Source: Rhodocyclales bacterium
GTDB lineage: Bacteria; Pseudomonadota; Gammaproteobacteria; Burkholderiales; Rhodocyclaceae
Assembly (NCBI GenBank): GCA_016183655.1
Contig: JACPEH010000012.1
Location: 62,001-126,000, forward strand
Length of the DNA: 64,000 nucleotides
Direction: 5' to 3'
A model generated the notes under the pieces. The model was not told the origin of the DNA. It saw only the letters and a program-made list of their open reading frames with translations, and searched no databases. Below, piece after piece: positions 1 through 11,933 of this stretch (positions are counted from its first letter, which is position 1; every line of letters begins with the position of its first letter). The translations under genes and the position numbers were made by a program.

Positions 1-537
1 TGCGGCTTCCATATCGCCTTCCTCGTCACGCACATGCCCGGCGAGGTCGACCTGTGCGGCCTGCCGCCGGCGGTGGCCAGCTGGACGCTGGCGATCATCG
101 GCCTGACCAACATCGCCGGTAGCCTCTACGCCGGCCACGCCATCAGCCAGCACCGCAGCAAGATGGTGCTGTTCTGGATGTACGCCTCGCGCGCGCTGCT
201 GGTGATCGCCTACCTGGCGGCACCGAAGACCGAATGGACCTTCTACCTGTTTGCCGCCGGCCTCGGCTTCACCTGGCTGGCGACGGTGCCGCCGACCGCG
301 TCGATCGTCGGCAAGCTGTTCGGCGTGCGCTACCTCGGCACGCTGTTCGGCCTGACCCTGCTGTCGCATCAGGTCGGCGGCTTTCTCGGCGCCTGGCTCG
401 GCGGCATCGCCATCACGCAGTTCGGCGACTACAGCTGGATGTGGTACGCCGACATCGTGCTCGCGTCGTTCGCCGCGATCGCCAACCTGCCGATCCGCGA
501 AGCGCCGGTGGCGCAGCCCCAACCGCAACCGGCCTGA
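1..537 (+). CDS. MFS transporter, C-terminal part (5' end outside window)
   Basis: Open reading frame from position 1; hydrophobic helices and an MFS-like C-terminal half (GVRYLGTLFGLTLLSHQVGGFLGAWLGG). Confidence 0.8.
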   Translation, partial: CGFHIAFLVTHMPGEVDLCGLPPAVASWTLAIIGLTNIAGSLYAGHAISQHRSKMVLFWMYASRALLVIAYLAAPKTEWTFYLFAAGLGFTWLATVPPTASIVGKLFGVRYLGTLFGLTLLSHQVGGFLGAWLGGIAITQFGDYSWMWYADIVLASFAAIANLPIREAPVAQPQPQPA

Positions 538-560
538 ACCCGACCGCCGACCGCGCCACG

Positions 561-1049
561 ATGAAACCCGCACAACACCCGACCGCGCTGCGCGTGCAGG
601 CGCTGCTGCATGAAACGGGACAGGCTGTTCAGGTCGTCGAATTCGAGCAGCCGACGCGGACCTGCGCCGAAGCGGCCGCCGCGATCGGCTGTACCGTCGC
701 CGAGATCGCCAAGTCGGTGGTCTTCCGCGGCAAGGAAAGCGGGCAGGCGATGGTCGTCGTCGCCAGCGGCGACAACCGCGTCTGCGAGAGGAAGGTGGCC
801 GCACTGGTCGGTGAGAAGCTCGGCCGCGCCGACGCCGACTTCGTGCGCGCGGCGACCGGCTACGTCATCGGCGGCGTCTCGCCGATCGGGCTAGCCCAGC
901 CGGTAACGATCGTGCTCGATGAGGACCTGCAGCGCTTCGGGAAAATATGGGCGGCGGCGGGGACGCCGTTCTCGGTCTTTCCGCTGACGCCGGACGAGCT
1001 GGCGAGGATCACCGGCGCCGACTGGACCGATATCCGGCAGGATGCCTGA
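561..1049 (+). CDS. YbaK/EbsC family protein (aminoacyl-tRNA deacylase-like)
   Basis: ORF with EIAKSVVFRG, MVVVASGDNRV and YVIGGVSPIG motifs typical of YbaK/ProX. Confidence 0.85.
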   Translation: MKPAQHPTALRVQALLHETGQAVQVVEFEQPTRTCAEAAAAIGCTVAEIAKSVVFRGKESGQAMVVVASGDNRVCERKVAALVGEKLGRADADFVRAATGYVIGGVSPIGLAQPVTIVLDEDLQRFGKIWAAAGTPFSVFPLTPDELARITGADWTDIRQDA

Positions 1050-1928
1050 TCAGCGCGGCAGCGCAAAGAACAGCGCCAGCGGCACGAAGCCCAGCGAGGC
1101 GACGTTGCCGATCATCACGATCGAGGCGACGCGCTCCGGCTCCTGTTTGTACTTCTCAGCGAAGATGTAGTTGAGCACCGCCGGCGGCAGCGCGCCGAAG
1201 ATCAGCAGCATGCCGGCCTGCATCCCTTCCAGCCCGAGCACCGGCACGATCGCCCAGGCCACTGCCATGCCGGCGAGCGGACAGAGCGCGGCACCGACCA
1301 GGCCGAGACGCAGGTCCTTGGCCGCCGAATCGGTCAGGCGCACGCCGAGCGAGAAGAGCAAGAGCGGGATCGACACGTCGCCGAGCATCTTGATGCCGAT
1401 GTAGAGCGGCGACCACAATTCGATCTTCAGCAGGCTCACCGCCAGCCCGGCGAGGGCGGCGGCGATCACCGGCACCCGCCACAGGTTCCACAGCCGGGCG
1501 TGGTGGTCGAGCATCCAGGTGCCGAGCGAGTAGTGCAGCACGTTCTCGACGAAGAACAGCACCACCGCCAGCGGCAGCGCCTGCTCGCCGAAGGCCAGCA
1601 CCAGCAGCGGCAGTCCCATGTTGCCGGAGTTGTTGAACATCATCGGCGGCAGCAGCGTGTTCGCCGGCACCTTCATCAGCTTCGCCACCGGCCACGCCAG
1701 CAGGCCGGAGCCGAGCACCACGGCCAGTGCGCCGAGCGCCAGCTTCCAGTTCGCCATCAGGTCGAAGTCCTTGCTGGCGAGCGCGGCGAAGACCAGCGCC
1801 GGGACGAAGACGTCCATGTTCAGCTGGTTGGCGAAGGCCATGTCCGGCTTCTTTACGCGCGCATAGGCGTAGCCGACGCCGACAATGGCGAAGATCGGGA
1901 AGATGATGGCGACGATGCGGAGCAGCAT
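1050..1928 (-). CDS. AEC family transporter
   Basis: Multi-TM ORF; NSGNMGLPLLVLAFG motif of auxin efflux carrier family. Confidence 0.85.
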   Translation of the reverse strand: MLLRIVAIIFPIFAIVGVGYAYARVKKPDMAFANQLNMDVFVPALVFAALASKDFDLMANWKLALGALAVVLGSGLLAWPVAKLMKVPANTLLPPMMFNNSGNMGLPLLVLAFGEQALPLAVVLFFVENVLHYSLGTWMLDHHARLWNLWRVPVIAAALAGLAVSLLKIELWSPLYIGIKMLGDVSIPLLLFSLGVRLTDSAAKDLRLGLVGAALCPLAGMAVAWAIVPVLGLEGMQAGMLLIFGALPPAVLNYIFAEKYKQEPERVASIVMIGNVASLGFVPLALFFALPR

Positions 1929-1953
1929 GGGGCTAGGTAGGGGCTAGCCCCTC

Positions 1954-3291
1954 TCACAGCACGTAACGCGACAGATCCTCGTTCTGCGCCAGCTCGCCGA
2001 GCCGCGCATCGACGTAGGCGGCGTCGATCGTCAGGCTTTCGCTGCCCGGCTTGCCGGCGTCGAAGGAGAGCTCCTCAAGCAGCTTCTCCATCACCGTATA
2101 CAACCGGCGGGCGCCGATGTTCTCGGTGCGCTCGTTCACTGCCCAGGCGATCTCCGCCAGCCGGCGGATGCCGTCGTCCTCGAAGGCAAGGGTGACGCCC
2201 TCGGTGGCGAGCAGCGCTTCATACTGGCGCGTCAGGCAGGCGTCGGTCTGCGTCAGAATGCGCTCGAAGTCGGACACCGACAGCGACTCCAGTTCGACGC
2301 GGATCGGGAAGCGGCCCTGCAGCTCGGGGATCAAGTCGGACGGCTTGGCCAGGTGGAAGGCACCGCTGGCGATGAACAGGATGTGGTCGGTCTTGATCAT
2401 GCCGTACTTGGTCGACACCGTCGTCCCCTCGACCAGCGGCAGCAGGTCGCGCTGCACGCCCTGGCGCGAGACATCGGCGCCCTGTGCGTCGGAACGGCTG
2501 GCAATCTTGTCGATCTCGTCGAGAAAGACGATGCCGTTCTGCTCGACGTTCTTCACTGCGTCGAGCTTCACTTCCTCGTCGTTCACCAGCTTCGCCGCCT
2601 CCTCGTCGACCAGGATCTTCATCGCCTCGCGGATCTTCAGCTTGCGCGAACTCTTGCGGCCGCCGCCGAGGTTCTGGAACATGCCCTGGATCTGCGTCGT
2701 CAGCTCTTCCATGCCCGGCGGCGCGAAGATCTCGGCGCTCATCGACGGCGCCGCCAGCTCGATCTCGATCTCCTTGTCGTCGAGTTCGCCCTCGCGCAGC
2801 TTCTTCCTGAATTTCTGCCGCGTCGTGTTGTCCTCGGCCGGCGCATTCTCGTTGCCGAAGAAATTGCTGCCGCGCGGCGGCGGCAGCAGCGCATCGAGCA
2901 CGCGCTCCTCGGCGGCATCCTCGGCGCGCGCGCGCTGGCGCTTCATCGCCGCCTCGCGGCCGCTCTTCACGGCGATTTCGGCGAGATCGCGGATGATCGT
3001 ATCGACGTCGCGGCCGACGTAGCCGACCTCGGTGAACTTGGTCGCCTCGACCTTGATGAACGGCGCGTTGGCCAGCCGCGCCAGGCGGCGCGCGATCTCG
3101 GTCTTGCCGACGCCGGTCGGGCCGATCATCAGGATGTTCTTCGGCGTGATCTCCTGGCGCAGCGGCTCGGCCACCTGCGCCCGACGCCAGCGGTTGCGGA
3201 GCGCGATGGCGACCGACTTCTTCGCCTTGTTCTGGCCGACGATGTGCTTGTCGAGTTCGTGGACGATTTCCTGCGGGGTCATCTGGGTCAT
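1954..3291 (-). CDS. hslU: ATP-dependent protease ATPase subunit HslU
   Basis: [34 protein letters not shown]; Walker [10 protein letters not shown]; Walker [13 protein letters not shown]; adjacent hslV. Confidence 0.98.
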   Translation of the reverse strand: MTQMTPQEIVHELDKHIVGQNKAKKSVAIALRNRWRRAQVAEPLRQEITPKNILMIGPTGVGKTEIARRLARLANAPFIKVEATKFTEVGYVGRDVDTIIRDLAEIAVKSGREAAMKRQRARAEDAAEERVLDALLPPPRGSNFFGNENAPAEDNTTRQKFRKKLREGELDDKEIEIELAAPSMSAEIFAPPGMEELTTQIQGMFQNLGGGRKSSRKLKIREAMKILVDEEAAKLVNDEEVKLDAVKNVEQNGIVFLDEIDKIASRSDAQGADVSRQGVQRDLLPLVEGTTVSTKYGMIKTDHILFIASGAFHLAKPSDLIPELQGRFPIRVELESLSVSDFERILTQTDACLTRQYEALLATEGVTLAFEDDGIRRLAEIAWAVNERTENIGARRLYTVMEKLLEELSFDAGKPGSESLTIDAAYVDARLGELAQNEDLSRYVL

Positions 3292-3349
3292 GCGCGTTGC
3301 TTCCGGAAACGAAACCGCGGGAAGACGGGGCCGGGGCGGCGCCCAGTCT

Positions 3350-3886
3350 TCAATCGAGGGTTTCGAGCGTGAAATTACGGTTGGTGTAGATACAGATATC
3401 GCCGGCGATCTCCAGCGACTTGGTGACCACCTCGACCGGCGCCAGTTCGGTGTTCTCCAGCAGCGCCCGCGCCGCGCTCTGCGCGTAGGCGCCGCCCGAG
3501 CCGATGGCGACGATGCCCTGCTCGGGCTCCAGCACGTCGCCGTTGCCGGTGATGATCAGCGAGCTGTCGCGGTCGGCTACCGCCAGCATCGCCTCCAGCC
3601 GGCGCAGCGCGCGGTCGGTGCGCCAGTCCTTGGCCAGTTCGACGGCGGAGCGCAGCAGGTGGCCCTGGTGCTTCTCCAGCTTGGATTCGAAGCGCTCGAA
3701 CAGCGTGAAGGCATCGGCGGTGCCGCCGGCGAAACCGGCAAGGATGCGTTCCTTGTACAGCCGGCGCACCTTGCGCGCACTGGCCTTGATGACGATGTTG
3801 CCAAGCGTCACCTGGCCGTCGCCGCCCATGGCGACGCGCTGGCCGCGACGGACCGAGAGGATGGTGGTGCCGTGATACTGTTCCAT
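3350..3886 (-). CDS. hslV: ATP-dependent protease subunit HslV
   Basis: [30 protein letters not shown], canonical HslV N-terminus. Confidence 0.98.
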   Translation of the reverse strand: MEQYHGTTILSVRRGQRVAMGGDGQVTLGNIVIKASARKVRRLYKERILAGFAGGTADAFTLFERFESKLEKHQGHLLRSAVELAKDWRTDRALRRLEAMLAVADRDSSLIITGNGDVLEPEQGIVAIGSGGAYAQSAARALLENTELAPVEVVTKSLEIAGDICIYTNRNFTLETLD

Positions 3887-3896
3887 GGGCGGGTGC

Positions 3897-5153
3897 TCAG
3901 CTCTTTGCGAATTCGATGTCGGCCACCGCCGCCAGGCCGACCACGCCCAGCAGCTCGGCCACCAGACGGTTGGGATGGCGGACGACGATGCGTTTGCCCT
4001 GGCGCTTGACCGTGGTCAGCAGGTTCACCAGCGTGCCGGCGCTGACGAAGTCGATCCGGGTCACGGCCGAGAAATCGAGGATCAGAACCTCCTGCTTCTC
4101 GGCGAAGCCCTGCAGGTTGGCGAAACGCTCCGCCTTCAGGTCGCCCTTCGGCGCATAGGCCAGGGCTTCCTCCTCGGGCGCACGGGCCGCCAGCGCGAGC
4201 ACCGGTTTCGGCTCCGCCGCGGCGACCCGTTTCGGCTCCCACGACGGCGGCGACATCTCGAAGGTCACCGCATAGTTGATGGCCATGTCCTCGAAGGCTT
4301 CCTGCTTGCCCATCAGCTGGTACAGCTCGATCAGCAGCAGCCAGCAGCCGGATTCCTCGCGCCGGCCGGTTTCGATGCGGGCTTCGAGCAGCGCCGCCAG
4401 CGCATCGCGGCCGACCAGCTCGATGTCCACCTTTTTCTTGCGGGCGGCGCAGAGCACCCCGAGCAGGCGCTCGGCGCCGAGATCGTCGACCGCCGTCACC
4501 TTGGTCAGCTCGACGCGCAGCTTCGGATTCTTGTCGATGGACTGGTCGAGCGCAGCGAAAGCGCTGTCGTTGTCGCCGGTCAGCTCGCCCTTGAACAGCA
4601 TGGTCCCGGCCGGAACCGCCACCACCGCCTTGGCGGCGGGTTTCGCGGTGTGCGAGTTGCGCCAGGCCGGCGGCGACCTTTCGAAGGCTCGCGCATATTC
4701 GAGACTCAGCGCGTCGAACGGGGTGCGCTGGTTGGTCAGCCGGTAGAGGTCGAAGAGCATCAGCCAGAGGCGCTCGCCCGGACCGAAGGGATTCGCGTGC
4801 ACCGCGTTTTCCAGCATCGCCCGCGCCACGTCGTCCTGCGCGTTGGCATAGAGGATCGCGGCCTGTTCGACGTCGGCCTGGATCGGGTCGATGTCGGTCT
4901 CGACGTGGATGTCCCCGGGCGTCTCGCTCAGGTCGCTGAACTGGCTGGAGCTGGTGAAATCCAGCGACTCCAGCTCGCGCGGCGCCTCCTGATTGCCTCC
5001 CGGCGCCGGAGCGGCGGGAGTGCGCGCATCGGCTTCCGGGAGCGGTCGACTGTCGGGGAACGGCGCCTCTCCCGACTTCGGGCGCGGCGGCGCGGCGGCC
5101 GGCTTCGCCACCATTTTTTCCGGAGGCGGCTTCTTGAAGAAGGAAAAAACCAT
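3897..5153 (-). CDS. STAS-domain protein with two repeated helical+STAS modules
   Basis: C-terminal STAS-like stretch ([36 protein letters not shown]) and an internal repeat; start chosen at MVFSFFKK rather than ORF start 5177. Confidence 0.7.
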   Translation of the reverse strand: MVFSFFKKPPPEKMVAKPAAAPPRPKSGEAPFPDSRPLPEADARTPAAPAPGGNQEAPRELESLDFTSSSQFSDLSETPGDIHVETDIDPIQADVEQAAILYANAQDDVARAMLENAVHANPFGPGERLWLMLFDLYRLTNQRTPFDALSLEYARAFERSPPAWRNSHTAKPAAKAVVAVPAGTMLFKGELTGDNDSAFAALDQSIDKNPKLRVELTKVTAVDDLGAERLLGVLCAARKKKVDIELVGRDALAALLEARIETGRREESGCWLLLIELYQLMGKQEAFEDMAINYAVTFEMSPPSWEPKRVAAAEPKPVLALAARAPEEEALAYAPKGDLKAERFANLQGFAEKQEVLILDFSAVTRIDFVSAGTLVNLLTTVKRQGKRIVVRHPNRLVAELLGVVGLAAVADIEFAKS

Positions 5154-5252
5154 GCGCTGGGTTGGGAAGAGATGCAATCAGATCGGTGCGAAGGGGTGTT
5201 TTAACACATTGACCATCGCGCCGCAATTTCCAAACCCGCTCAGAATGAGCCT

Positions 5253-6065
5253 TCAGAGGCCGATATGCAGCCGATGCGCGACACCGGAAAGGACCCCGAC
5301 CAGGACCAGGATCAGTGCCAGTACCGGCCCGAACGGCTGGTCGAGCCATAGCGCGCCGAGAAAGGCGAGGACGTAGGCGACGACGCCGACCGCGACGGCC
5401 AGCGCCAGCGAACGCCGCCAACTGCCCGACCACGCCCAGGCGACCAGCGGCGGCAGGAAGATCAGCGCAAACGCCGACATCACGCCGATGCTCATCGTCG
5501 CCAGCGCCAGCGCGGCCGCCACCAGCAGGTCGAACAGGAAATGCACGCGGCGCACCGAGCCGCCGACGGCGCGGAAATAGTCCGGAAAGAAATGGGACAG
5601 CAGCAGCCGGCGCGACAGCGCGAACAGCCCGGCGCCGGCGACGCCGGTGCAGATCGCGGCGGCGACGAGGTGATCGCGGTCGGTGAAATAGAGCTGCCCA
5701 TCGAACAGCGCATGGCCGAGCCGCTCGGCCAGCGGCAGGTTGGCGACGAGCAGCACGGACGCGCCCCAGCTGCCGACCAGCAGCATCGCGTAGGCGGCGC
5801 CCTGCACGCCGCGGGCGGCACCTTCGAAGACGCTCTTCAGCGCGGCAGCGGCCGCTGCCGCGAGCAGGCCGCCGAGTTGCAGCGGCCAGCCGGCCAGCAT
5901 CGCCAGCAGCGCACCGGCCGCCGCCGTCTGCGCGAAAGCCAGCGCCGCCAGCCATTCGTCGCGCAGGCGCAGGTAGGCGCCGAGCAGCGGCAACAGCACG
6001 GCGAAGGCGAGCCCGGTGAAGAAGGGTTGCACGAACAGCGGATCGAGGAGCGCATCAAACGGCAT
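5253..6065 (-). CDS. Metal (zinc/manganese-type) ABC transporter permease
   Basis: ABC-3 family TM protein; start at MPFDALLDPLF; followed in operon by ATPase and binding-protein genes. Confidence 0.8.
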   Translation of the reverse strand: MPFDALLDPLFVQPFFTGLAFAVLLPLLGAYLRLRDEWLAALAFAQTAAAGALLAMLAGWPLQLGGLLAAAAAAALKSVFEGAARGVQGAAYAMLLVGSWGASVLLVANLPLAERLGHALFDGQLYFTDRDHLVAAAICTGVAGAGLFALSRRLLLSHFFPDYFRAVGGSVRRVHFLFDLLVAAALALATMSIGVMSAFALIFLPPLVAWAWSGSWRRSLALAVAVGVVAYVLAFLGALWLDQPFGPVLALILVLVGVLSGVAHRLHIGL

Positions 6066-6645
6066 CGTCGTTTCCTCCCAGGCGGACGAGGCGGTCGCAG
6101 GCCGCCGCCAGGAAGGCGGCATCGTGGCTGACGACGAGCAGCCCGGCACCGCCGGCCGCCCTCGCCCGCAGCGCCCCCGCCAGATGGGCGACGCCGTCCG
6201 GGTCGAGATTGTTGGTCGGTTCGTCGAGCAGGACGACGTCGGCCGGCGCCTGCAGGCAGGCCCAGAGATGGAGGAACTGGCGCTGGCCGCCGGAGAGGCG
6301 GTCGAGGCGCCGGCCGACGCACGCGGCCAGTGCCGGCGGCAAGCCGTCGGCGGCGGCCGCGGTCAGCGCCAGCAGCTCGGCGCCGTTCAGCGGCACGCCG
6401 GCAACCGGCGGCTGCCGCTGCGTCTGCAGACTGAATACGGTGTCCGGGGCCTTGTTGATTTCGCCGCCGAAAATGCGCGCGTTGCCGAGCAGCGCGGCGA
6501 GCAGCGTGGACTTGCCGCTGCCGTTGGGCCCGCACAGGCCGACGATTTCCCCGCGCGCCAGCGTGAACGAAACCGGCCCGAGCACCGGCACGACGTAGCC
6601 GGCGGTCAGCCCGCACACCGCCAGCATCGTTGCCGGCGCGCTCAT
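6055..6645 (-). CDS. Metal ABC transporter ATP-binding protein
   Basis: GPNGSGKSTLLAALLG, LSGGQRQ, VVLLDEPTNNLD; start at MSAPATMLAVCG. Confidence 0.9.
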   Translation of the reverse strand: MSAPATMLAVCGLTAGYVVPVLGPVSFTLARGEIVGLCGPNGSGKSTLLAALLGNARIFGGEINKAPDTVFSLQTQRQPPVAGVPLNGAELLALTAAAADGLPPALAACVGRRLDRLSGGQRQFLHLWACLQAPADVVLLDEPTNNLDPDGVAHLAGALRARAAGGAGLLVVSHDAAFLAAACDRLVRLGGNDDAV

Positions 6646-7541
6646 GGCGTCGGCAACGCCGCGAGCAGGCGGCGCAGCGTGTCGTCGAAGAGCGCGAACA
6701 GGTCGCCGGCCTCGGGCGTGCCGCCGACCGTAAACGGCACGGTCACCGCCGGAATTTTCGCGCGCTCGGCGATCCAGCGCGACGGCGCGTCGTGCTGGTA
6801 GGCCGGACGCAGCACCATGCGCGCCGGCTGCGTCGCCTGGCGCGCCAGCACCTCGGCCAGGTAAGCGGCGGAGGCTTCGACGCCGGGGCGCGGCTCCAGC
6901 ACGCCGACCTCGCGCAGGCCCAGCCAGTCGGTCAGATACGGAAAGGCGCGGTGCTGCACCAGCACCGGCACGCCGCGCAGCGGTGCGGCGGCTTTCTCCC
7001 AACGCGCCAGGGCCGCCCGCCATTTCGCCGCGAATGCCTGCACGCCGCTCCGGTAGGCCGTCGCCTCGGCCGGGTCGAGTTCGGCCATGCGCGCGGCGAG
7101 CGCTTCGGCGACCTTGAGGATGTTGCGCGGGTCGGTCTGGATGTGCGGATTACCGGCGGCATGGACGTCGCCGTGCGCGCGGTCGAGCACCTTCGGCACG
7201 TCGACCAGCGCCACCGCCGACGCCGCTTCAAAGTACCCCGGCCGCCCCGGCTGGATGTTCCGGTTGCCGGATTCGCGCAGCACCACCGGCAGCCAGCCGA
7301 CCTCCAGCTCGGCACCGGTGGCCACCACCAGCTGCGCCGAACGCGCCCGCGCGATCAGCGACGGCTTCGCCTCGATCCGGTGCGGATCCTGCAAGCCGTG
7401 CGTCGCCGCATAGACCGCCACCCGGCTGCCGCCGATTTCCTTCGCCAGTGCCGCCCATTCGGGAACGGTGGCGAAGACGTTGAGCGCCGCGTGCGCCGGC
7501 AGCGCAAGCAGTGCGAGCAAAGCAAGAAACATTTTGTGCAT
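6642..7541 (-). CDS. Zinc-type ABC transporter substrate-binding protein (ZnuA-like)
   Basis: Signal peptide MHKMFLALLALLALPAHA; NPHIQTDPRN and VLVQHRAFPYLTDWLG metal-binding-family motifs. Confidence 0.85.
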   Translation of the reverse strand: MHKMFLALLALLALPAHAALNVFATVPEWAALAKEIGGSRVAVYAATHGLQDPHRIEAKPSLIARARSAQLVVATGAELEVGWLPVVLRESGNRNIQPGRPGYFEAASAVALVDVPKVLDRAHGDVHAAGNPHIQTDPRNILKVAEALAARMAELDPAEATAYRSGVQAFAAKWRAALARWEKAAAPLRGVPVLVQHRAFPYLTDWLGLREVGVLEPRPGVEASAAYLAEVLARQATQPARMVLRPAYQHDAPSRWIAERAKIPAVTVPFTVGGTPEAGDLFALFDDTLRRLLAALPTP

Positions 7542-7618
7542 ACCAACTCCTTCATTTGGCGAGCGCGCGCCGCCGAGGCGAGGCGCGCGACGAACTATCG
7601 GCAAGCGCCGCCCCCTTC

Positions 7619-9067
7619 TCAGAACTTATGCGCACCGTGGGCGCCCAGGCTCATGATGTACTGCAGCCACACCCGGTTGTCGGTGACGCCCGGTATCGAC
7701 TTGTCCTGCGCCAGCTGCAGGCGCATGCGCGAGAACTCGCTCCAGCTGTAGTCGGCCATCAGCGTCACGCGCTTCGGGCGGAAGTCCTCGACGACGACGT
7801 TGGCGGCGTTGGCGCCGAAATCGCGACGGCCGGAATCGAGCCGGTCGTAACGCAGGCCGGCGCGCCAGTTCGGCGTAAACTGGTAGACGCCCTGCAGGTA
7901 CCAGCCGGACTGGCGGCTGCGGTAGTCGCTGAGGACGACGGCGCCGGTATTGCCCGGGTCGCAGTTGTTGCCGAGCGACTGCACGGCGTTGGCACAGGCG
8001 AGGTCGCCGCGCTCGCGGCGCTGGAAGTATTCACCCTGCAGCTTGAAGTTGCGGTAGTTCGCATTGCCTTCCGGCGCCCATTTCCAGACGAAGTCGGCAA
8101 TCCAGGTCCGCGACTTGCCGTCGAAGCTCGCCGTCGCGGCGTCGAGGCCGCCGGCGTCGGCAAAGGTCGCCTCGCGCGCCTTCGCCTGCGTCTGCAGGTA
8201 GGAAAGCCCGGCGCGCCAGCTGTGGCTCACGCCGATGTCGTCGCCGACATGCGCGAACAGCGCGCCGCCGCCGGCGCCGTTCTTGTTGCGCTCGCTGCCG
8301 GGGAAGGCGGCACCGCGCCCGGCCTCGGCGCCGACCTCGAAGAAGGTGTCGGTCGGCGCCACCCATTTCAATTGCACGCCGTCCTGCGTATAGCTCGCGC
8401 CTTCACCGAACATCGCCTGGTAGATCAGCGGCGCGTCGGCGAAATCCTGGGCGTGCGGATGCTGCTCGTTGAGGTAGCCGATGCCGGAGCGCAGGCGCCC
8501 GCCCTTGAGGCCGAAGCCGTTGCCGAGGCCGAGCGACTGGAACCAGGCCTCCTCGACCTCGGCCTCGCCGTCGATCAGCGCAACGATTGCCTGGCCGCGC
8601 CAGTAGGGATCGACGTTGGCGGCGAGCACCAGCTCGCTTTCGTCGAGCGAGAAGCCGCGCCGGGTCTCGACCTCGGTCGGCCAGAAGCCGGCGATGCGGC
8701 GGTCGCCGACGTCCTTCATGCGGCGGACCTGCCCCTGCAGGATCAGCGAGGCCTCGGGGTTGAAGCCGGAGGCGGGCGCCGCAGCCGGTGGGCGCAGGCT
8801 GGCCTGGCGGGCGGCGCTTTCGGCTTCGCGGGCGACGCTCTCCGCCTTTGCCGCCGTGCCCTCGGCCTTGGCGGCGACGCCCGCGGCCTGCGCCAGTTTC
8901 TGTTCGAGCGCGGCGATGCGCTGCTCGTAGGCTTCCTTCATCTGCTGCAACTGCTTGCGGATCTCGGCAAGATCGGCGTCGCCCGCGGCGGCCGCGGCCG
9001 GCGGCGAAAAGGCGAGCGCGGTGAACGACAAGGCAACGGCGAGCGCCGTCAGCGAACGGTGTTTCAT
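7619..9067 (-). CDS. Porin-like outer-membrane protein with N-terminal coiled coil
   Basis: Signal peptide, heptad-like region ([25 protein letters not shown]), alternating beta-strand C-terminus; in the zinc cluster. Confidence 0.65.
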   Translation of the reverse strand: MKHRSLTALAVALSFTALAFSPPAAAAAGDADLAEIRKQLQQMKEAYEQRIAALEQKLAQAAGVAAKAEGTAAKAESVAREAESAARQASLRPPAAAPASGFNPEASLILQGQVRRMKDVGDRRIAGFWPTEVETRRGFSLDESELVLAANVDPYWRGQAIVALIDGEAEVEEAWFQSLGLGNGFGLKGGRLRSGIGYLNEQHPHAQDFADAPLIYQAMFGEGASYTQDGVQLKWVAPTDTFFEVGAEAGRGAAFPGSERNKNGAGGGALFAHVGDDIGVSHSWRAGLSYLQTQAKAREATFADAGGLDAATASFDGKSRTWIADFVWKWAPEGNANYRNFKLQGEYFQRRERGDLACANAVQSLGNNCDPGNTGAVVLSDYRSRQSGWYLQGVYQFTPNWRAGLRYDRLDSGRRDFGANAANVVVEDFRPKRVTLMADYSWSEFSRMRLQLAQDKSIPGVTDNRVWLQYIMSLGAHGAHKF

Positions 9068-9129
9068 GGTGACTCCCGATGGGTGAACGACACGAAGCCG
9101 GCGCACGGACGCCGGCGCGAACGGACCGA

Positions 9130-9435
9130 TCAGGCGGCAGGCGGGGCGCGGGCGCGGGCGCCGGCGAGGAAAACGCGGGCGAAGGAGAGGGCGGCGAAGG
9201 GCGGCGACGCGAAGGTGCCGAGCACCGCCGGCAGCGGCGGCGGGCACGCGGCCGGCGCCGGACCGTCGAGGTCCTGCCCGGCGAGGCAGAGCAGGCAGAC
9301 GTGCGGCGGGTCGACGCCGTCGCCGGCATGGCCGGCGGCATGGGCGAGCATCGCCGCCTGGCCGCAGACGAGGAAGAGCGCCAGCAGACCGAGGCGCAGG
9401 CGGCGCAGCAGGGGCGGCGCGAGGCGGGCGAACAT
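9130..9435 (-). CDS. Small secreted/membrane protein with CLLC motif, hypothetical
   Basis: Start at MFARLAPP abutting the end of the COG0523 gene; HAAGHAGDGVDPPHVCLLCLAG. Confidence 0.5.
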   Translation of the reverse strand: MFARLAPPLLRRLRLGLLALFLVCGQAAMLAHAAGHAGDGVDPPHVCLLCLAGQDLDGPAPAACPPPLPAVLGTFASPPFAALSFARVFLAGARARAPPAA

Positions 9436-10483
9436 CAGGCGTCCGCCGCCGGCGGCTGGCCGCAGAACATGGCGAAGGCTTTCTCGACGTAGTCGCGCGA
9501 GAAGTCGCGGACGATGAAGACCAGCCGCGAGGCATGGTCGTCGTCGGGCCAGGCCGGCAGCGCGGCTTCCGGGTAGCGCACGTGCTGCAAGCAATGGACG
9601 ACGCGCGGCGCCGCCTCGCCGGCGACGGCGACCAGGCCTTTCACGCGCAGGATGCGGTCGCCGCAGGTGGACAGCAGCACGTCGATGGCCTCGGCGAATT
9701 CGCCCCAGGCGAAGGGCTCGGCGAAACGCAGCACGAAGCTATGCACGCGGGTGTCGTGGCGCTCGTGGCGCGCCGGATCGTGCGCTCGTACGCCCGCCCC
9801 GCCGGCGGCACGGACTGCTTCCTCGGCCAGCCAGCGGCGGACGTCGGCGGTCTTCGTGGCCGGGTCGTAGAGGCCGCAGCCGGCCAGTTCCTTCGCCGCC
9901 ACCTCGCCGCGCTGCACCTCGACCTGCGGCGTGCCCGGAGCGAGCGCAGCGAGCCGGGCGCGGATGCGGGCAAGCGTTGCCGCATCGGCGAGGTCGCACT
10001 TGGTCAGCAGCAGGCGGTCGGCCATCGCCACCTGCTTCACCGCCTCGGCGTGCTGCGCCAGCTGGATCTCGGCGTGGGTGACGTCGACCGCGGCGACGAT
10101 GCCGTCGCTGCGGAAGCGCTCGGCGATGAAGAAGTCTTCGAGCAGCGTGTAGATCACCGGCGCCGGATCGGCCAGCCCGGTGGTCTCGACGAGCACCCGC
10201 GAGAACGCCGGAATCTCGCGGCGCAGGCGGCGCATGAAGAGGTTGCGCAAGGCGCGCGCGAGGTCGCCGCGCACGCTGCAGCAGAGACAGCCGGAGTCGA
10301 GCAGGACCAGGTTGTCGTCGACCTTGTCGACCAGGTGGTGGTCGATGCCGATCTCGCCGAACTCGTTGATCAGCACCGCGGCATCGGCCATCGCCGGCTG
10401 CCGCAGCAGATGGTTGAGCAAGGTCGTCTTGCCGGCGCCGAGGAAGCCGGTGAGCACGGTGACCGGAATCTGCCGTGCCGGGT

Positions 10484-10496
<13 letters not shown>
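9435..10496 (-). CDS. COG0523 (CobW/YjiA/ZagA-like) GTPase 1
   Basis: PVTVLTGFLGAGKTTLLNHLL, SGCLCCSVRGDL (CxCC motif), start MPEIDPARQ. Confidence 0.9.
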
Positions 10497-11475
<979 letters not shown>

Positions 11476-11479
<4 letters not shown>

Positions 11480-11925
11480 ACGTTGCCCGCGTTGCATTCG
11501 GCGCAGCGGCCGGACAGGTCGAGTTCGGCGCGCGCCAGCGTGAAGCCGCCGGGCAGTTTCGGCGGCCGCGGCGGCGGCGTGTCCAGGCAGAAGACGCGGC
11601 CGCAGGTCTCGCAGCGGAAATGCACATGGCCGTGATGGGTGCCGCCGCCGGCCAGCGAGAAGCGCCAGACGCGCCGCTCGTCGACGCGCTTCACGGCGAG
11701 GCCGGATTCGACCAGCCAGTCGAGCACACGGTAGAGCGTCACCCGGTCGAGGCTGTCGGCGCCCAGCACGGCCTCGATGTCCTGGTGCGACAGCGGCGCC
11801 GGCGCCGCGGAGAGCAGTTCGAGGACGCGTATGCGCGCCGGCGTCGCGCGCGCACCGGTGGCGCGGATGCGCTCGGCGAGGGCGTCAGCGACGGCAGCGG
11901 GGGAGGCAGGCGAGATGTCCGGCAT
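11476..11925 (-). CDS. zur: Fur family transcriptional regulator, Zur-like
   Basis: Fur fold (RVTLYRVLDWLVESGL; HHGHVHFRCETCGRVFCLD; CAEC) at the head of the zinc gene cluster. Confidence 0.85.
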
Positions 11926-11933
11926 GGCGCCGG

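Noticed and set aside
2353-3372. Long plus-strand ORFs antisense to hslU (also 2051-3022)
   Set aside because: Antisense open frames are expected at this GC; no recognisable protein.
3808-5955. 715-aa minus-strand ORF
   Set aside because: Low-complexity Arg/Gly shadow of hslV, STAS and permease genes; no family features.
7564-7589. CGCGCGCC...GGCGCGCG hairpin between the porin-like gene and the binding-protein gene
   Set aside because: Stem is real but there is no U-run on either strand; in this GC-rich sequence it is weak evidence for a terminator or attenuator.
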